Shown here: in pieces, positions 44,100 through 53,795 of the stretch
Layout: the number at the start of each line of letters is the position of its first letter
Position numbering within the stretch: position 1 is the stretch's first letter
NCBI RefSeq assembly: GCF_018383905.1
Contig: NZ_JAGYWA010000011.1
Coordinates: forward strand, 61,734-125,733
Length of the DNA: 64,000 bases
Reading direction: 5' to 3'
DNA from: Flavobacterium branchiicola
GTDB lineage: Bacteria > Bacteroidota > Bacteroidia > Flavobacteriales > Flavobacteriaceae
Translations under genes and position numbers: made by a program
The notes under the pieces: generated by a model
Databases searched by the model: none
The model's input: only the letters and a program-made list of their open reading frames with translations
What the model was told of the DNA's origin: nothing

Positions 44100-44121
44100 T
44101 ACTTTCGTGTAATCGATTACA
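44100..44121 (+). promoter_or_regulatory. Promoter box plus perfect LacI operator, first GH28 gene
   Basis: TGTAATCGATTACA at 44108-44121 is a perfect 14-bp palindrome, 43 bp before the GH28 start. It directly follows TACTTTCG (44100-44107), one mismatch from TAnnTTTG, and a TTTG lies about 20 bp further upstream (44076-44079). This is the strongest operator of the four. Confidence 0.75.
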
Positions 44122-44164
44122 ATAATTCGACATTTTGCTTGTCAAAACATTAATTTCAACGTAA

Positions 44165-45604
44165 ATGATTGCAAATAAGTTTATAGTGTTAAAATCAATT
44201 GCTTCTTTAATTGTCTTTTCGATGGTAGTTCTATCATGCGGAAAACAAGTTTCGGGCGTTTCTGAGACTAATCCCTGGAAAAAGATGGAATTGATCATAA
44301 AAAGTATTCCAGAAACCCGCTTTTTAGACAAAACCTATAACATAAATGATTTTGGAGCTGTAGCAGATGGAAAAACGATGAATACGTTAGCTTTTGAGAA
44401 AGCAATTCAAAAATGTGCAGCAAATGGCGGAGGAAAAGTTGTAGTTCCAGACGGAAAATACTTAACAGGACCGATTCATTTAGAAAGTAATGTGAATTTA
44501 CATTTAGAAGATCAGGCTGAAATTCTTTTCAGTACCAATTCAAAAGATTATCCAATTGTACATACTTCTTTTGAAGGGACTGAATTAATGAATTATTCAC
44601 CTCTTATATATGCAAGGAATAAAACGAATGTGGCGATAACCGGAAAAGGAATCTTAAACGGACAAGCGAATAATGCAAACTGGTGGTCCTGGTGCGGACA
44701 TAAAAAATACGGTTGGGAAAAAGGACAGCCTTCCCAGATGGATCCGCTTAATCGCGACAATTTGGTAGAAATGGCCGAAAAAGGAATTCCGGTTTCGGAA
44801 CGCATTTTTGGAGAAGGTCATTATTTGCGTCCGAATTTTATTGAATTCTTTGAATGTAATACTGTATTAGTGAAAGATATTACGGTTATAAATGCGCCAT
44901 TTTGGATTCTTCATCCTTTAAAATCAAATAATGTAATTATCGACGGAGTCACAGTTAACAGCCACGGACCAAACAATGATGGTTGTGATCCTGAATATTC
45001 TCAAAATGTAATTATCAGAAACTGCACTTTTAATACAGGAGACGATTGTATTGCCATAAAATCGGGCAGAGACGGAGACGGAAGACGAGTTGGAATTCCG
45101 AGTAAAAATATCATCGTTCAAAACTGCAAAATGATTGATGGTCATGGCGGAGTTGTGATGGGAAGTGAAATTACAGCAGGCGTGAATAATGTGTATGTAG
45201 AAAACTGTGTAATGGATAGTCCAGAGCTGGATCGCGCCATCAGAATCAAAACAAATTCAAAACGCGGCGGAACAACCGAAGATATTTTTGTTAGAAATAT
45301 AGAAGTAGGAACCGTTAAAGAATGTGTCTTGAGAGTGACCATGTTTTATGATGTATATGGGAGTCAGTCCGGAAATTTTATCCCTACAATCAGGAATATA
45401 AATCTTGAAAATATTAAAGTGAAAAACGGGGGCAAATATGGAATTTTTGCTGATGGTTATGCAACATCACCAATAGAAAACATCACATTTAAAAATGTTA
45501 CGATTGCAAAAGTAGATTCGGTCTTTTCTCTTAAAAACGTCAAAAATGTAAATTTTATAAACACTTATATAAATGGAAAGAAAATAGAATCGCTTAAAAA
45601 CTAA
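44165..45604 (+). CDS. GH28 polygalacturonase-family glycoside hydrolase, lipoprotein
   Basis: Right-handed beta-helix hydrolase that cleaves galacturonan or related pectic backbones. 479 residues; lipoprotein signal with lipobox VLSC (Cys25), so anchored in the periplasm or on the cell surface. GH28 hallmarks: D272 (PNNDGCDPEYS), D293-D294 (NTGDDCIAIKSGRDGDGR), H327 (GHGGVVMGSE) and R360-I-K (RAIRIKTN). The extra N-terminal domain (about 40-60) and the Trp/Gly-rich insertion around 173-186 resemble exo-acting members. First gene of the degradation block, under a perfect LacI operator; SusC follows after 41 bp. Confidence 0.94.
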   Translation: MIANKFIVLKSIASLIVFSMVVLSCGKQVSGVSETNPWKKMELIIKSIPETRFLDKTYNINDFGAVADGKTMNTLAFEKAIQKCAANGGGKVVVPDGKYLTGPIHLESNVNLHLEDQAEILFSTNSKDYPIVHTSFEGTELMNYSPLIYARNKTNVAITGKGILNGQANNANWWSWCGHKKYGWEKGQPSQMDPLNRDNLVEMAEKGIPVSERIFGEGHYLRPNFIEFFECNTVLVKDITVINAPFWILHPLKSNNVIIDGVTVNSHGPNNDGCDPEYSQNVIIRNCTFNTGDDCIAIKSGRDGDGRRVGIPSKNIIVQNCKMIDGHGGVVMGSEITAGVNNVYVENCVMDSPELDRAIRIKTNSKRGGTTEDIFVRNIEVGTVKECVLRVTMFYDVYGSQSGNFIPTIRNINLENIKVKNGGKYGIFADGYATSPIENITFKNVTIAKVDSVFSLKNVKNVNFINTYINGKKIESLKN

Positions 45605-45645
45605 ATACTACTTAAATTAACATTTAACCAAACCAAAAACCAATT

Positions 45646-48600
45646 ATGAACATTGAACAATTATCAAAGAAAAAAATAAAATACAATCTTGTATTTTTAT
45701 TTTTCCTGAATTTCTTTTTGATGAATGCCGTGAGCGCACAATCGACCATTGTTGAAGGGAAAATTACAGATGCTAAAGGATTATCCCTGCCAGGGGTAAA
45801 TGTCCAGGAAAAAGGAACTAAAAATGGTACTTCGACAGATTTTGAAGGAAGTTTTAAAATTAATGTTACCAATAATAAAGCTACATTAATAATAAGTTAT
45901 TTAGGTTTTCAGACACAGGAAGTTAATATTGCCGGAAAATCTAAAGTAAATGTGAGCCTTTCAGAACAATCAAATGCACTTACAGAAGTTGTGGTTGTAG
46001 GATATGGCTCAGTAAAGAAAACAGATGTAACAGGAGCGGTAAATACTTTATCTGCAGCTAAAATTACAGAACGAAATGTGACAAACCCAATGGAAGCAAT
46101 CCAGGGGGGAATTGCCGGGGTACAGATAACCTCAAATTCAGGTCGTATTGGTGATGGTTTTAATGTTGTTATCAGAGGATCAAATTCAATCAATAAAGAC
46201 GGTTCTAAACCTCTTTTTGTAGTAGATGGTGTTCCAACAGATAATATCGACTTTTTGAATCCACAGGATATTGCCAGAATGGACGTACTTAAAGATGCAT
46301 CTTCTGCGGCTATTTATGGTTCAAGAGGAGGAAGTGGTGTAATCATTGTAACAACAAAAAGTGGCGCAAATGCTAAATCTGGGGTTGTAGTTTCTTTTGA
46401 TACTTCTTACGGAAATAAAGAAGCAGTGAGATTACCAAAATTAATGAGCCCTGAAAAATGGTGGTATTACCATCAATCTGCATTTTTGGCTACGAGTATT
46501 TCTGCTACAAATCCAACTTATATGGATATTGATGCAACAGAATTAAATACTGCAGTTGGTCAGGCGGGTACAAATCCGGTTTTGTTTCAAAGAGTAGCCA
46601 ATAATAAAAGTTTTAATTGGCAGGATGCAGTTCTAAAAGGTGGTATGATGTCAAACAATTATCTAAACGTTAGTGGTCGTGCAGATAATGGACTTTCTTA
46701 TAACTTAGGTTTAGGCGCACAAAAAGAAACCGGAGTTATTGATAATGAAGGAATCCACAAATACAATTTCAAAGCAGGTTTAAACCATAAAGTAAATGAT
46801 AAGATTTCATTTGGAGCAAACCTTACAATCTCTAAAACGGAAGAACAATTAGGTAGTGCAACTGCTATGCAGGAAGCTTTCAGACAAAATCCATATACGT
46901 CGCCATGGGCAATTGATGCCGCAGGTAATGAGATTGTTGGAACTTATGCACAACAACCAGGTACATTAAGATATCCTAATGGTAACCTTGCAATTAATAA
47001 AACAGGTTCTTACAATCCGCTTTTAGAAATTAGAAACTCCAGCGACGAGATCAACAGATGGATCACACTTGGAAATATTTTTGCAGAATACAAAGCAACA
47101 AGCTGGTTATCATTTAAAACTACATTTTCTGCTGGAAAAGAGGATGCAAGAGAAGGTAGATCTTTAGGTGCTCAAACCGATTTTGGTCTTAAAAATAAAA
47201 GTTTGACTTCTGGGGACGTAACCAATATTTCAAATTTCAATTATACTTGGGACAATCAGTTTAATATCAATTATACATTAAAGGAAAACCATGTATTTAG
47301 TTTCTTAGGACTTCAGAGTTTTTATTCTAATACCACAGAAATGTATTTTCAATCTTCAAGAGAAAATCCATTCGATACAGGTTTCTATAATTTAGCTTCA
47401 GGGCCTCAGTCAACCTATTCTTTAACGCCATCAGGAACAATTGCTTTGATTCCGTCAGGAGTATTTTTGCCATATTCTAAAAACACATTAGAATCTTATG
47501 CAGCTCGTCTTAATTATGCTTTCAAGGGACGTTATTTATTGACAGCTTCTGTGAGATATGACGGTTCTTCTGTTTTGGCTGAAGGAAATAAATGGACAGC
47601 ATTCCCATCTGTAGCTTTAGGATGGAATATTCATCAGGAAAATTTCATGAAAAATGCTTCTGCTGTATCTAATCTTAAATTGAGAGGAAGTTTTGGTTAT
47701 ACAGGAAATGATAATGTGAGCCCATACTCAAGTTTAAATGTCTTAAAAGTGCCAACCTATTATGATTTTAATGGTACAGTTGCAAACGGGTATACATCTG
47801 CAAGTTTAGGAAACCCAGGATTAAGCTGGGAAAAAACCAGAGAGGTGAATTTAGGTTTAGACTTTGGATTTGTGAAAAACAGAATTTCGGGTAGTGTTGA
47901 TGTTTACGACAGATTATCTAAAGATTTATTATTCCAACAAGCATTACCTTTAGAAATAGGAGTTCCTACGATGACTTCAAACGTTGGTTCGGTGAGTAAT
48001 AAAGGTATTGAGGTTGCATTGGTAACTAAAAACATTCAGACTAAAAATGTGTCTTGGGAAACTAGTTTTACATTCACAAAAAATGTAAACAAATTAGAAT
48101 CTATCTACGGACAAGATAAGGTTGATGATGTTGGAAACAACTTATTTATTGGAGAAAATATTCATTCGTACTACAACTACGTTTTTGATGGAGTTTGGCA
48201 GGAAAGTGAAGCTGCAAAAGCTTTAAGCTATGGTCAGAAACCAGGTGAGGCAAAAGTAAAAGATTTAAACAACGACGGAAAAATTGATGCTAATAATGAC
48301 CGTGCAATTTTAGGAAATTACGATCCTAAATGGTCTGGAAGTTTTTCTACTACTTTAAGAGTTAAACAATTCGATTTGTCATTGTCTTTAATCACAAATC
48401 AGGGAATGACAGTATTTAGTGGTTTCCACGATAATTTTGCTGACGTTACAGACAGAGGTCGTCAAAAATTAGATTTAGGAGACTGGTATATTCCTGCTAA
48501 TGGAGCTGGTATTGCACAACAATATTCAAACACAAACCCGTTACCACGTGGCGCAGGTGTTTATTATGATACAAACAATGTTGCTTTTTACAAAGATGCA

Positions 48601-48819
48601 TCATTCGTAAAAGTGCAAAATATAGCAGTAGGCTATAGTCTTGATAATGATTTGCTTAATAAACTGAAACTTAAAAGCATGCGTTTTTATGTGAATGTAT
48701 TGAATCCGTTTGTATTTACCGATTATGAAGGGTATGATCCGGAGTGGGCAACAGCAGCACTAGCGGTTAACCGTGTGTCTACAATGACGGTACAAATGGG
48801 ATTAAGTTTAAAATTTTAA
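45646..48819 (+). CDS. SusC/RagA-family TonB-dependent transporter
   Basis: Outer-membrane importer of oligosaccharides, 1,057 residues. Signal peptide ending NAVSAQ, then a carboxypeptidase-regulatory-like domain (about 35-110, VEGKITDAKGLSLPGVNVQE), a TonB-box-like region and plug (TEVVVVGYGSVKKTDVTGAV, about 115-240, with IYGSRGGSGVIIVTTK) and a C-terminal 22-strand barrel ending VSTMTVQMGLSLKF. Pairs with SusD 10 bp downstream. In this locus it should import pectin-derived oligogalacturonides. No N-terminal STN anti-sigma signalling domain is present, in line with LacI rather than ECF control. Confidence 0.96.
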   Translation: MNIEQLSKKKIKYNLVFLFFLNFFLMNAVSAQSTIVEGKITDAKGLSLPGVNVQEKGTKNGTSTDFEGSFKINVTNNKATLIISYLGFQTQEVNIAGKSKVNVSLSEQSNALTEVVVVGYGSVKKTDVTGAVNTLSAAKITERNVTNPMEAIQGGIAGVQITSNSGRIGDGFNVVIRGSNSINKDGSKPLFVVDGVPTDNIDFLNPQDIARMDVLKDASSAAIYGSRGGSGVIIVTTKSGANAKSGVVVSFDTSYGNKEAVRLPKLMSPEKWWYYHQSAFLATSISATNPTYMDIDATELNTAVGQAGTNPVLFQRVANNKSFNWQDAVLKGGMMSNNYLNVSGRADNGLSYNLGLGAQKETGVIDNEGIHKYNFKAGLNHKVNDKISFGANLTISKTEEQLGSATAMQEAFRQNPYTSPWAIDAAGNEIVGTYAQQPGTLRYPNGNLAINKTGSYNPLLEIRNSSDEINRWITLGNIFAEYKATSWLSFKTTFSAGKEDAREGRSLGAQTDFGLKNKSLTSGDVTNISNFNYTWDNQFNINYTLKENHVFSFLGLQSFYSNTTEMYFQSSRENPFDTGFYNLASGPQSTYSLTPSGTIALIPSGVFLPYSKNTLESYAARLNYAFKGRYLLTASVRYDGSSVLAEGNKWTAFPSVALGWNIHQENFMKNASAVSNLKLRGSFGYTGNDNVSPYSSLNVLKVPTYYDFNGTVANGYTSASLGNPGLSWEKTREVNLGLDFGFVKNRISGSVDVYDRLSKDLLFQQALPLEIGVPTMTSNVGSVSNKGIEVALVTKNIQTKNVSWETSFTFTKNVNKLESIYGQDKVDDVGNNLFIGENIHSYYNYVFDGVWQESEAAKALSYGQKPGEAKVKDLNNDGKIDANNDRAILGNYDPKWSGSFSTTLRVKQFDLSLSLITNQGMTVFSGFHDNFADVTDRGRQKLDLGDWYIPANGAGIAQQYSNTNPLPRGAGVYYDTNNVAFYKDASFVKVQNIAVGYSLDNDLLNKLKLKSMRFYVNVLNPFVFTDYEGYDPEWATAALAVNRVSTMTVQMGLSLKF

Positions 48820-48829
48820 ATTAAAGAAA

Positions 48830-50515
48830 ATGAAAAAAGTTATCATACTTATAGGAATTCTAACCCTTAGTTTAAATTCCTGCTCCAATTATATAGAAGA
48901 AGAAAACCGTTCTTACGGTTCAGCAGACCAGTATTTTATCACAGGTCCGGGATTTGAATCCTTAATAAACACTAATTATTCGACACTAAAAGATATTTAC
49001 GGTGGTGACCCATGGTTATTTGAAGCAGGTACAGATATGTATTCTGAGGGAAGAAATCAGGAACCGGAAGGATTAAGTAAATATCTGACTTTATCTTCAT
49101 CATCTGCAGGAGTTGATCAATTGTACAGAACTTGTTATACTGGTATTCAGCAAGCCAACAAAGGATTGTATTATTCGACAATAACTGAAAAAACCAGCAC
49201 ATTGGAAACCAGAATTGGAGAATTGAAATTTTTAAGAGCAAACGCTTACTTTTTATTAGTTCAAACCTATGGAGGAGTTCCGATTGTATTAGACAATATC
49301 AGTACAGAGGTGACATCCTTTGATAGAAATACAGCAGAAGAAGTTTACACACAAATCTTAAAAGATCTTAATGAAGCGCTGCCGGCAGTAAGTACAGCAG
49401 CTTATGGAGGAAGAGTAAATAAAAGAGCCGTTCAGCATTTATTGGCAAAAGTATACCTGACAAGAGGATACGAAGCATTTGGAACTTCGGCAGATTTTAC
49501 AACAGCAGCTACAATTGCAGATCAGGCTATTAACGGTCAGGCATTAAATGTATCTTTTGATAATGTAGTAAAGCCAGGAAACGAAATGAATCTTGAAACT
49601 ATATTTTCTGTACAGTTTTCAGTTGCTTCAAACGCAACAGGTGTAACAGGTTTGGGAAGTTCTCAAAACTACTGGTTTAGTTCTTATTTAGGGCCTGCAA
49701 ACTCGGGCGTGTACCCAAATAGAAGTTATACACTTTGTCCTACTGCTTATGCATTGTCTTTATTTGAAAAAGGAGACAAACGTTGGGAAGGCAGTTTTAT
49801 GAACGAAATCTACAGCAAATACTATGATTTTTATAATGTTGCAGATAAATCGGCCTTGAAAATCACCGATTTTTATGAGCCAAGCTGGTTTACGGCAACT
49901 GACAGAACAAATTGGAATACGGCCAATGCAGCAAGAAAAGTGGCAACAGGTTTTAGATACCATAACTGGGGAACCTATTCATCGGCAGCAGCGTCTGGAG
50001 GAGATTACAATTTGATTCCGGTTCGTAAATTTGATGATCCGCTTTCTCCTTACAGTGGAGCAACAAGTGCAAACTACAATACAACTCCAGTTACTCCTGC
50101 AACCAACAGAAGCAGTACACGTGACTTTATTATTTCACGACTTGGAGAAACGTATTTAATTGCAGCAGAAGCTTATTTTAAAGCAGGTGAATCTACAACA
50201 GCTTTAGCTCGTTTAAATGAAGTAAGAAGAAGAGCCGGAGGCGGAGTAGCAGGCACAATTCCTGTTCTTACGTCAATCGACATCAATACAATATTAGATG
50301 AAAGAGGAAGAGAATTATTAGGAGAATATCACCGTTGGTTTGATTTAAAACGTACAGGAACATTAGTACAAAGAACTGTTTTATACAATCCGAAAATTAC
50401 TAATGCAAGTGTTTTTAACGGACAAAACGGAAATCTTAAAATCCTGAGACCAATTCCTCAGTCAGCATTAGATTTAAACAGAAATAAAAATTTCCCTCAA
50501 AACCCTGCCTATTAA
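48830..50515 (+). CDS. SusD/RagB-family nutrient-binding lipoprotein
   Basis: Surface glycan-binding lid of the SusCD complex, 561 residues. Lipobox LNSC (Cys18); TPR-like helices with the SusD signature GELKFLRANAYFLLVQTYGG, a loop-rich binding face (about 210-400), and the C-terminal RagB part (RDFIISRLGETYLIAAEAYF; LLGEYHRWFDLKRTG; LRPIPQSALDLN). A terminator follows 64 bp after the stop codon, so the enzyme genes downstream may depend on read-through or another promoter. Confidence 0.96.
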   Translation: MKKVIILIGILTLSLNSCSNYIEEENRSYGSADQYFITGPGFESLINTNYSTLKDIYGGDPWLFEAGTDMYSEGRNQEPEGLSKYLTLSSSSAGVDQLYRTCYTGIQQANKGLYYSTITEKTSTLETRIGELKFLRANAYFLLVQTYGGVPIVLDNISTEVTSFDRNTAEEVYTQILKDLNEALPAVSTAAYGGRVNKRAVQHLLAKVYLTRGYEAFGTSADFTTAATIADQAINGQALNVSFDNVVKPGNEMNLETIFSVQFSVASNATGVTGLGSSQNYWFSSYLGPANSGVYPNRSYTLCPTAYALSLFEKGDKRWEGSFMNEIYSKYYDFYNVADKSALKITDFYEPSWFTATDRTNWNTANAARKVATGFRYHNWGTYSSAAASGGDYNLIPVRKFDDPLSPYSGATSANYNTTPVTPATNRSSTRDFIISRLGETYLIAAEAYFKAGESTTALARLNEVRRRAGGGVAGTIPVLTSIDINTILDERGRELLGEYHRWFDLKRTGTLVQRTVLYNPKITNASVFNGQNGNLKILRPIPQSALDLNRNKNFPQNPAY

Positions 50516-50578
50516 TTGTGTGTGATTATTAATAGTAATTTAATTTTTTTGAGAAAATTGTTTTTTTGAAGTAGTTAA

Positions 50579-50612
50579 AAAGGAGTTTGATCCCGTATCA
50601 GACTCCTTTCTT
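50579..50612 (+). terminator. Terminator after susD
   Basis: 13-bp stem AAAGGAGTTTGAT (50579-50591)/ATCAGACTCCTTT (50597-50609) with one G-T pair and a 5-base loop, followed by CTT. The U-tract is short, so it may be partial. Confidence 0.7.
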
Positions 50613-50632
50613 AACTAAAATAGAAGCTCAGA

Positions 50633-51568
50633 ATGAAGCCATTTGTATTATTTTTATTGTTATTTTTAAAAAGCATTTCGGCGCAATGCCAATATAGTAT
50701 TGATACATCGTACACAGTAAAAAGTACTTACATTAAACTCATAAAACAATATCCTTTTATCACAATAGTAAAGGAAAAAAAGAATAAAAATGTTGATCAG
50801 ATCAACGATGTTGTTTACGATCAAAAAGAAAACAGAGCATTACATTTAGATGCTTATTTTTATAAAAAGAAAAAAGGAAACCCTGCCGTAATCATGATTC
50901 ATGGTGGCGGATGGCGATCAGGAAATAAAAACCAAATGCAGGTTTTAGCACAGGAAATCGCCTCAAAAGGCTATTCGTGTTTTGCAGTTGAATACAAATT
51001 ATCATTAGAAGCAAAATATCCGGAAGGGATTTATGATATTAAAAACGCGATTAAATTTATAAAAGATAATGCTAAGAAATTTCATGTTGATCCAGACAAA
51101 ATAGCTGTTTTAGGATGTTCCTCAGGAGGTCAGATGGCTGCTTTGATTGGTACAACAAATGAAAATACAGCTTTTGAAGATTCGGTTTTTAAAAGTAAAT
51201 CTTCTTCAAAAGTAAATGCAATTATTGATGTAGACGGAATTTTAGCTTTTAAACATCCCGAATCAAAAGAAGGAGAAATGGCATCGTTTTGGTTAAAAGG
51301 TTCTTACGAAGAAGACCCTGATAATTGGAAAAACGCATCGGCTTTAAGCCACACCGATAAAAATACACCTCCAATATTGTTTATCAACAGTAGTTTTGAG
51401 AGGTTTCATGCCGGAAGAGATGATATGATAGCAATTCTGAATCAGAATAAAATATACAATGAAGTACAGACCATTGAAAATTCACCACATTCATTTTGGT
51501 TTTTTCAACCCTGGTTTGATGAAATGAATAAGTACATAATACATTTTTTGGATAAAATATTTAAATAA
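50633..51568 (+). CDS. Secreted alpha/beta-hydrolase (carbohydrate esterase-like)
   Basis: Exported esterase of 311 residues, signal peptide MKPFVLFLLLFLKSISAQ. Oxyanion-hole HGGG (90-93, in MIHGGGWRSG), nucleophile S163 in GCSSGGQMAA, and a C-terminal His in ENSPHSFWFF. Similar to BD-FAE-type acetyl/feruloyl esterases. Context in the pectin locus suggests removal of acetyl or other esters from pectic oligosaccharides. It differs from the esterase at 31326-32264 but belongs to the same broad group. Confidence 0.88.
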   Translation: MKPFVLFLLLFLKSISAQCQYSIDTSYTVKSTYIKLIKQYPFITIVKEKKNKNVDQINDVVYDQKENRALHLDAYFYKKKKGNPAVIMIHGGGWRSGNKNQMQVLAQEIASKGYSCFAVEYKLSLEAKYPEGIYDIKNAIKFIKDNAKKFHVDPDKIAVLGCSSGGQMAALIGTTNENTAFEDSVFKSKSSSKVNAIIDVDGILAFKHPESKEGEMASFWLKGSYEEDPDNWKNASALSHTDKNTPPILFINSSFERFHAGRDDMIAILNQNKIYNEVQTIENSPHSFWFFQPWFDEMNKYIIHFLDKIFK

Positions 51569-51578
51569 TACAAAACGA

Positions 51579-52544
51579 ATGAAAGCAAAAATCACCGCAG
51601 CAATCTTATTTTTAGCAGGAATTACAGCCGTAAATGCTCAAAAATATGACATCAAAAAGAATAAAACATATGCTGAAATATCGGCAAAGACAGATGGAAA
51701 ATGGGAAGCGCGAAAATATATTGGTGGTACAGTTTTTAAAAATGTAGACAGATTAAAACTGGCTCCGGAACATACAGATCATTCTTTTGATATTCGTTAT
51801 GAAGGTCCGGGTTGGGAAAACAACCGAATTGGATACCGCTTATATTTAGACTGGAGAAATGCGATTGATATTTTCGGAAAGAAAACTTCAGAAAATATTC
51901 TGCCAAAAGTAGGACAGGATAATTTTGATTCGTATCATGAAATGAGCGATTGGGGAGCTGATATTCTGAAAGCCGGAAAAGGAATCGGAATAGGATCGAT
52001 AGATCGTTATTTAAACAATGAAAAATTGCATTTTAGAGAAGTAGATTCGACAATTGCAACCGTATTTAATAATGAAAAAGAATCTGTAGTAAAAGTAAAT
52101 TATTACGGATGGAAAACAGCTTCAGACAAAATTGATTTCACTTCAGTTTTAACCATTAAGCCAGACGAACTTTATACAAAACATACCATTCAGGCTTCCA
52201 AAGAAATTAAAGGAATCTGTACCGGAATTGTAAAGCAAAAGAACACGGAATTGCTTAAAAAAGAAAGTAAAAATAAAAAATGGGCTTATCTGGCAACTTA
52301 CGGCACACAATCTTTGGTTCCGGATAAATTAGGAATGGCCATTTTTTATGAAGTGAATACAATCGAAAGTACTCAGGATACAGATCTGGATTATTTATTA
52401 GTATTTAAACCTACAACAAAATCGACTTCGTTTTATCTTTTAGGCGCGTGGGAGCAAGAGGTAAACGGAATTAAATCTAAAGAAGATTTTGTAAAATACT
52501 TAGATCAAAAATTAGAAATTTTAAACAAAAAAGGTAAAATGTAA
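51579..52544 (+). CDS. DUF4861-family secreted protein
   Basis: Exported protein of 321 residues, signal peptide MKAKITAAILFLAGITAVNA. The sequence pattern (APEHTDHSFDIRYEGPGWEN, GYRLYLDWRNAIDIFGKK, SYHEMSDWGADILKAGKGIG) fits DUF4861, a family found in pectin and ulvan-type loci without an established activity. Beta-rich with many aromatic residues, like a carbohydrate-active fold. It lies 10 bp after the esterase and 4 bp before the first GH105 gene, so it is co-expressed and probably acts on the same oligosaccharides. Confidence 0.82.
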   Translation: MKAKITAAILFLAGITAVNAQKYDIKKNKTYAEISAKTDGKWEARKYIGGTVFKNVDRLKLAPEHTDHSFDIRYEGPGWENNRIGYRLYLDWRNAIDIFGKKTSENILPKVGQDNFDSYHEMSDWGADILKAGKGIGIGSIDRYLNNEKLHFREVDSTIATVFNNEKESVVKVNYYGWKTASDKIDFTSVLTIKPDELYTKHTIQASKEIKGICTGIVKQKNTELLKKESKNKKWAYLATYGTQSLVPDKLGMAIFYEVNTIESTQDTDLDYLLVFKPTTKSTSFYLLGAWEQEVNGIKSKEDFVKYLDQKLEILNKKGKM

Positions 52545-52548
52545 CCGT

Positions 52549-53772
52549 ATGTATAAATTAGTTTCTGCTAAGATCACTTTTATAAATTGTGCGATCGTTT
52601 TACTGCTGTTTTTTGGTAGTAAAACAATGGCGCAAAACCAGAACGTTTCAGATACAACTCCAATTTCGTATGACTTAAAATGGTCAGAAAGAACAGCACT
52701 TTCTATTTTGAGCAAATACCCAAATGCATGGCAGCTTGATGGAAATGAGAAACCGAAATGGGATTATAAAATGGGTTTTGTATTGTCTGGTTTCGAGAAA
52801 TTATACCAAAAAACGAACAATAAAAAATACCTGAATTATATCAAAGAGTATGTTGATATAATGATCGACAGCACGGGACATATTAAAAAATACGAACAAA
52901 AAGAATACAACATCGATTGCTTAAATCCGGGAAAACTGTTGTTTAATTTATATGATGAAACAAAAGATTCGCGTTATTTTAATCTTGTTGGCGAATTAAG
53001 AAATCAGTTGGAAACGCAGCCAAGAACACCAAGCGGAGGATTTTGGCACAAGCAAATTTATCCCAACCAAATGTGGATTGATGGTTTGTATATGGCTGAG
53101 CCTTTCTATACCCAATTTACAATTAAGTACGAAAAGGGCAGAAGTTTAGACGATATTGCAAAACAATTTGAGCTGGCGCAAAATCATTTGGTAGATCAAA
53201 AAACAGGTTTGGTTTATCAATGTTGGGATGAAAGCAAAGAAATCGCCTGGGCAAACAAACAAACGGGAACTTCACCAACAATATGGGGTAGAGGAATTGG
53301 CTGGTACATGATGGCTTTGGTAGAGACTTTAGATTATTTTCCAAAATCACATCCAAAGTATAAAGTTTTGGTTGGTTATCTGAACCAAATTTCTAAGAAT
53401 GTAAATCAATACAAAAGCGAATCAGGTTTATGGTATCAAATTGCAGATAAACCGGAATTGTACGGAAATTATGTTGAACCTTCGGCATCGGCAATGATTA
53501 TTTACGCTTTTGCAAAGGGAGCAGACAAAGGATATTTAGGAGCGAGTTATAAATCGACCGCAAAAAAATCATTCGACAGCTTTATAAAAGAGTTTGTAAA
53601 AATTGATAAAAAAGGCGAAGTAAATATTCTGAATGTTTCGCCAAATGTAGGTTTGGGTGGAAAGCCTTTTCGCGATGGTACAAACGATTATTACCTAATG
53701 GGAAAAACAAAAGAGAATGGTGCAATTGCTTACGGAGCATTTTTACTCAGTGCAATTGAATTAAATAAATAG
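52549..53772 (+). CDS. GH105 unsaturated galacturonyl/rhamnogalacturonyl hydrolase, copy 1
   Basis: Releases the 4,5-unsaturated uronic acid from the end of lyase-generated pectic oligosaccharides by hydration, feeding KduI. 407 residues with an N-terminal hydrophobic export signal (ending SKTMAQ), then an (alpha/alpha)6 barrel. Core motif GGFWHKQIYPNQMWIDGLYM with the catalytic Asp178; later WGRGIGWYMMALVETLDYFP and GLGGKPFRDGTNDYYL. Paralogue of the next gene. The two may differ in substrate (galacturonan against rhamnogalacturonan ends). Confidence 0.93.
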   Translation: MYKLVSAKITFINCAIVLLLFFGSKTMAQNQNVSDTTPISYDLKWSERTALSILSKYPNAWQLDGNEKPKWDYKMGFVLSGFEKLYQKTNNKKYLNYIKEYVDIMIDSTGHIKKYEQKEYNIDCLNPGKLLFNLYDETKDSRYFNLVGELRNQLETQPRTPSGGFWHKQIYPNQMWIDGLYMAEPFYTQFTIKYEKGRSLDDIAKQFELAQNHLVDQKTGLVYQCWDESKEIAWANKQTGTSPTIWGRGIGWYMMALVETLDYFPKSHPKYKVLVGYLNQISKNVNQYKSESGLWYQIADKPELYGNYVEPSASAMIIYAFAKGADKGYLGASYKSTAKKSFDSFIKEFVKIDKKGEVNILNVSPNVGLGGKPFRDGTNDYYLMGKTKENGAIAYGAFLLSAIELNK

Positions 53773-53795
53773 GATAAAATTTAAAAATATAAAAA

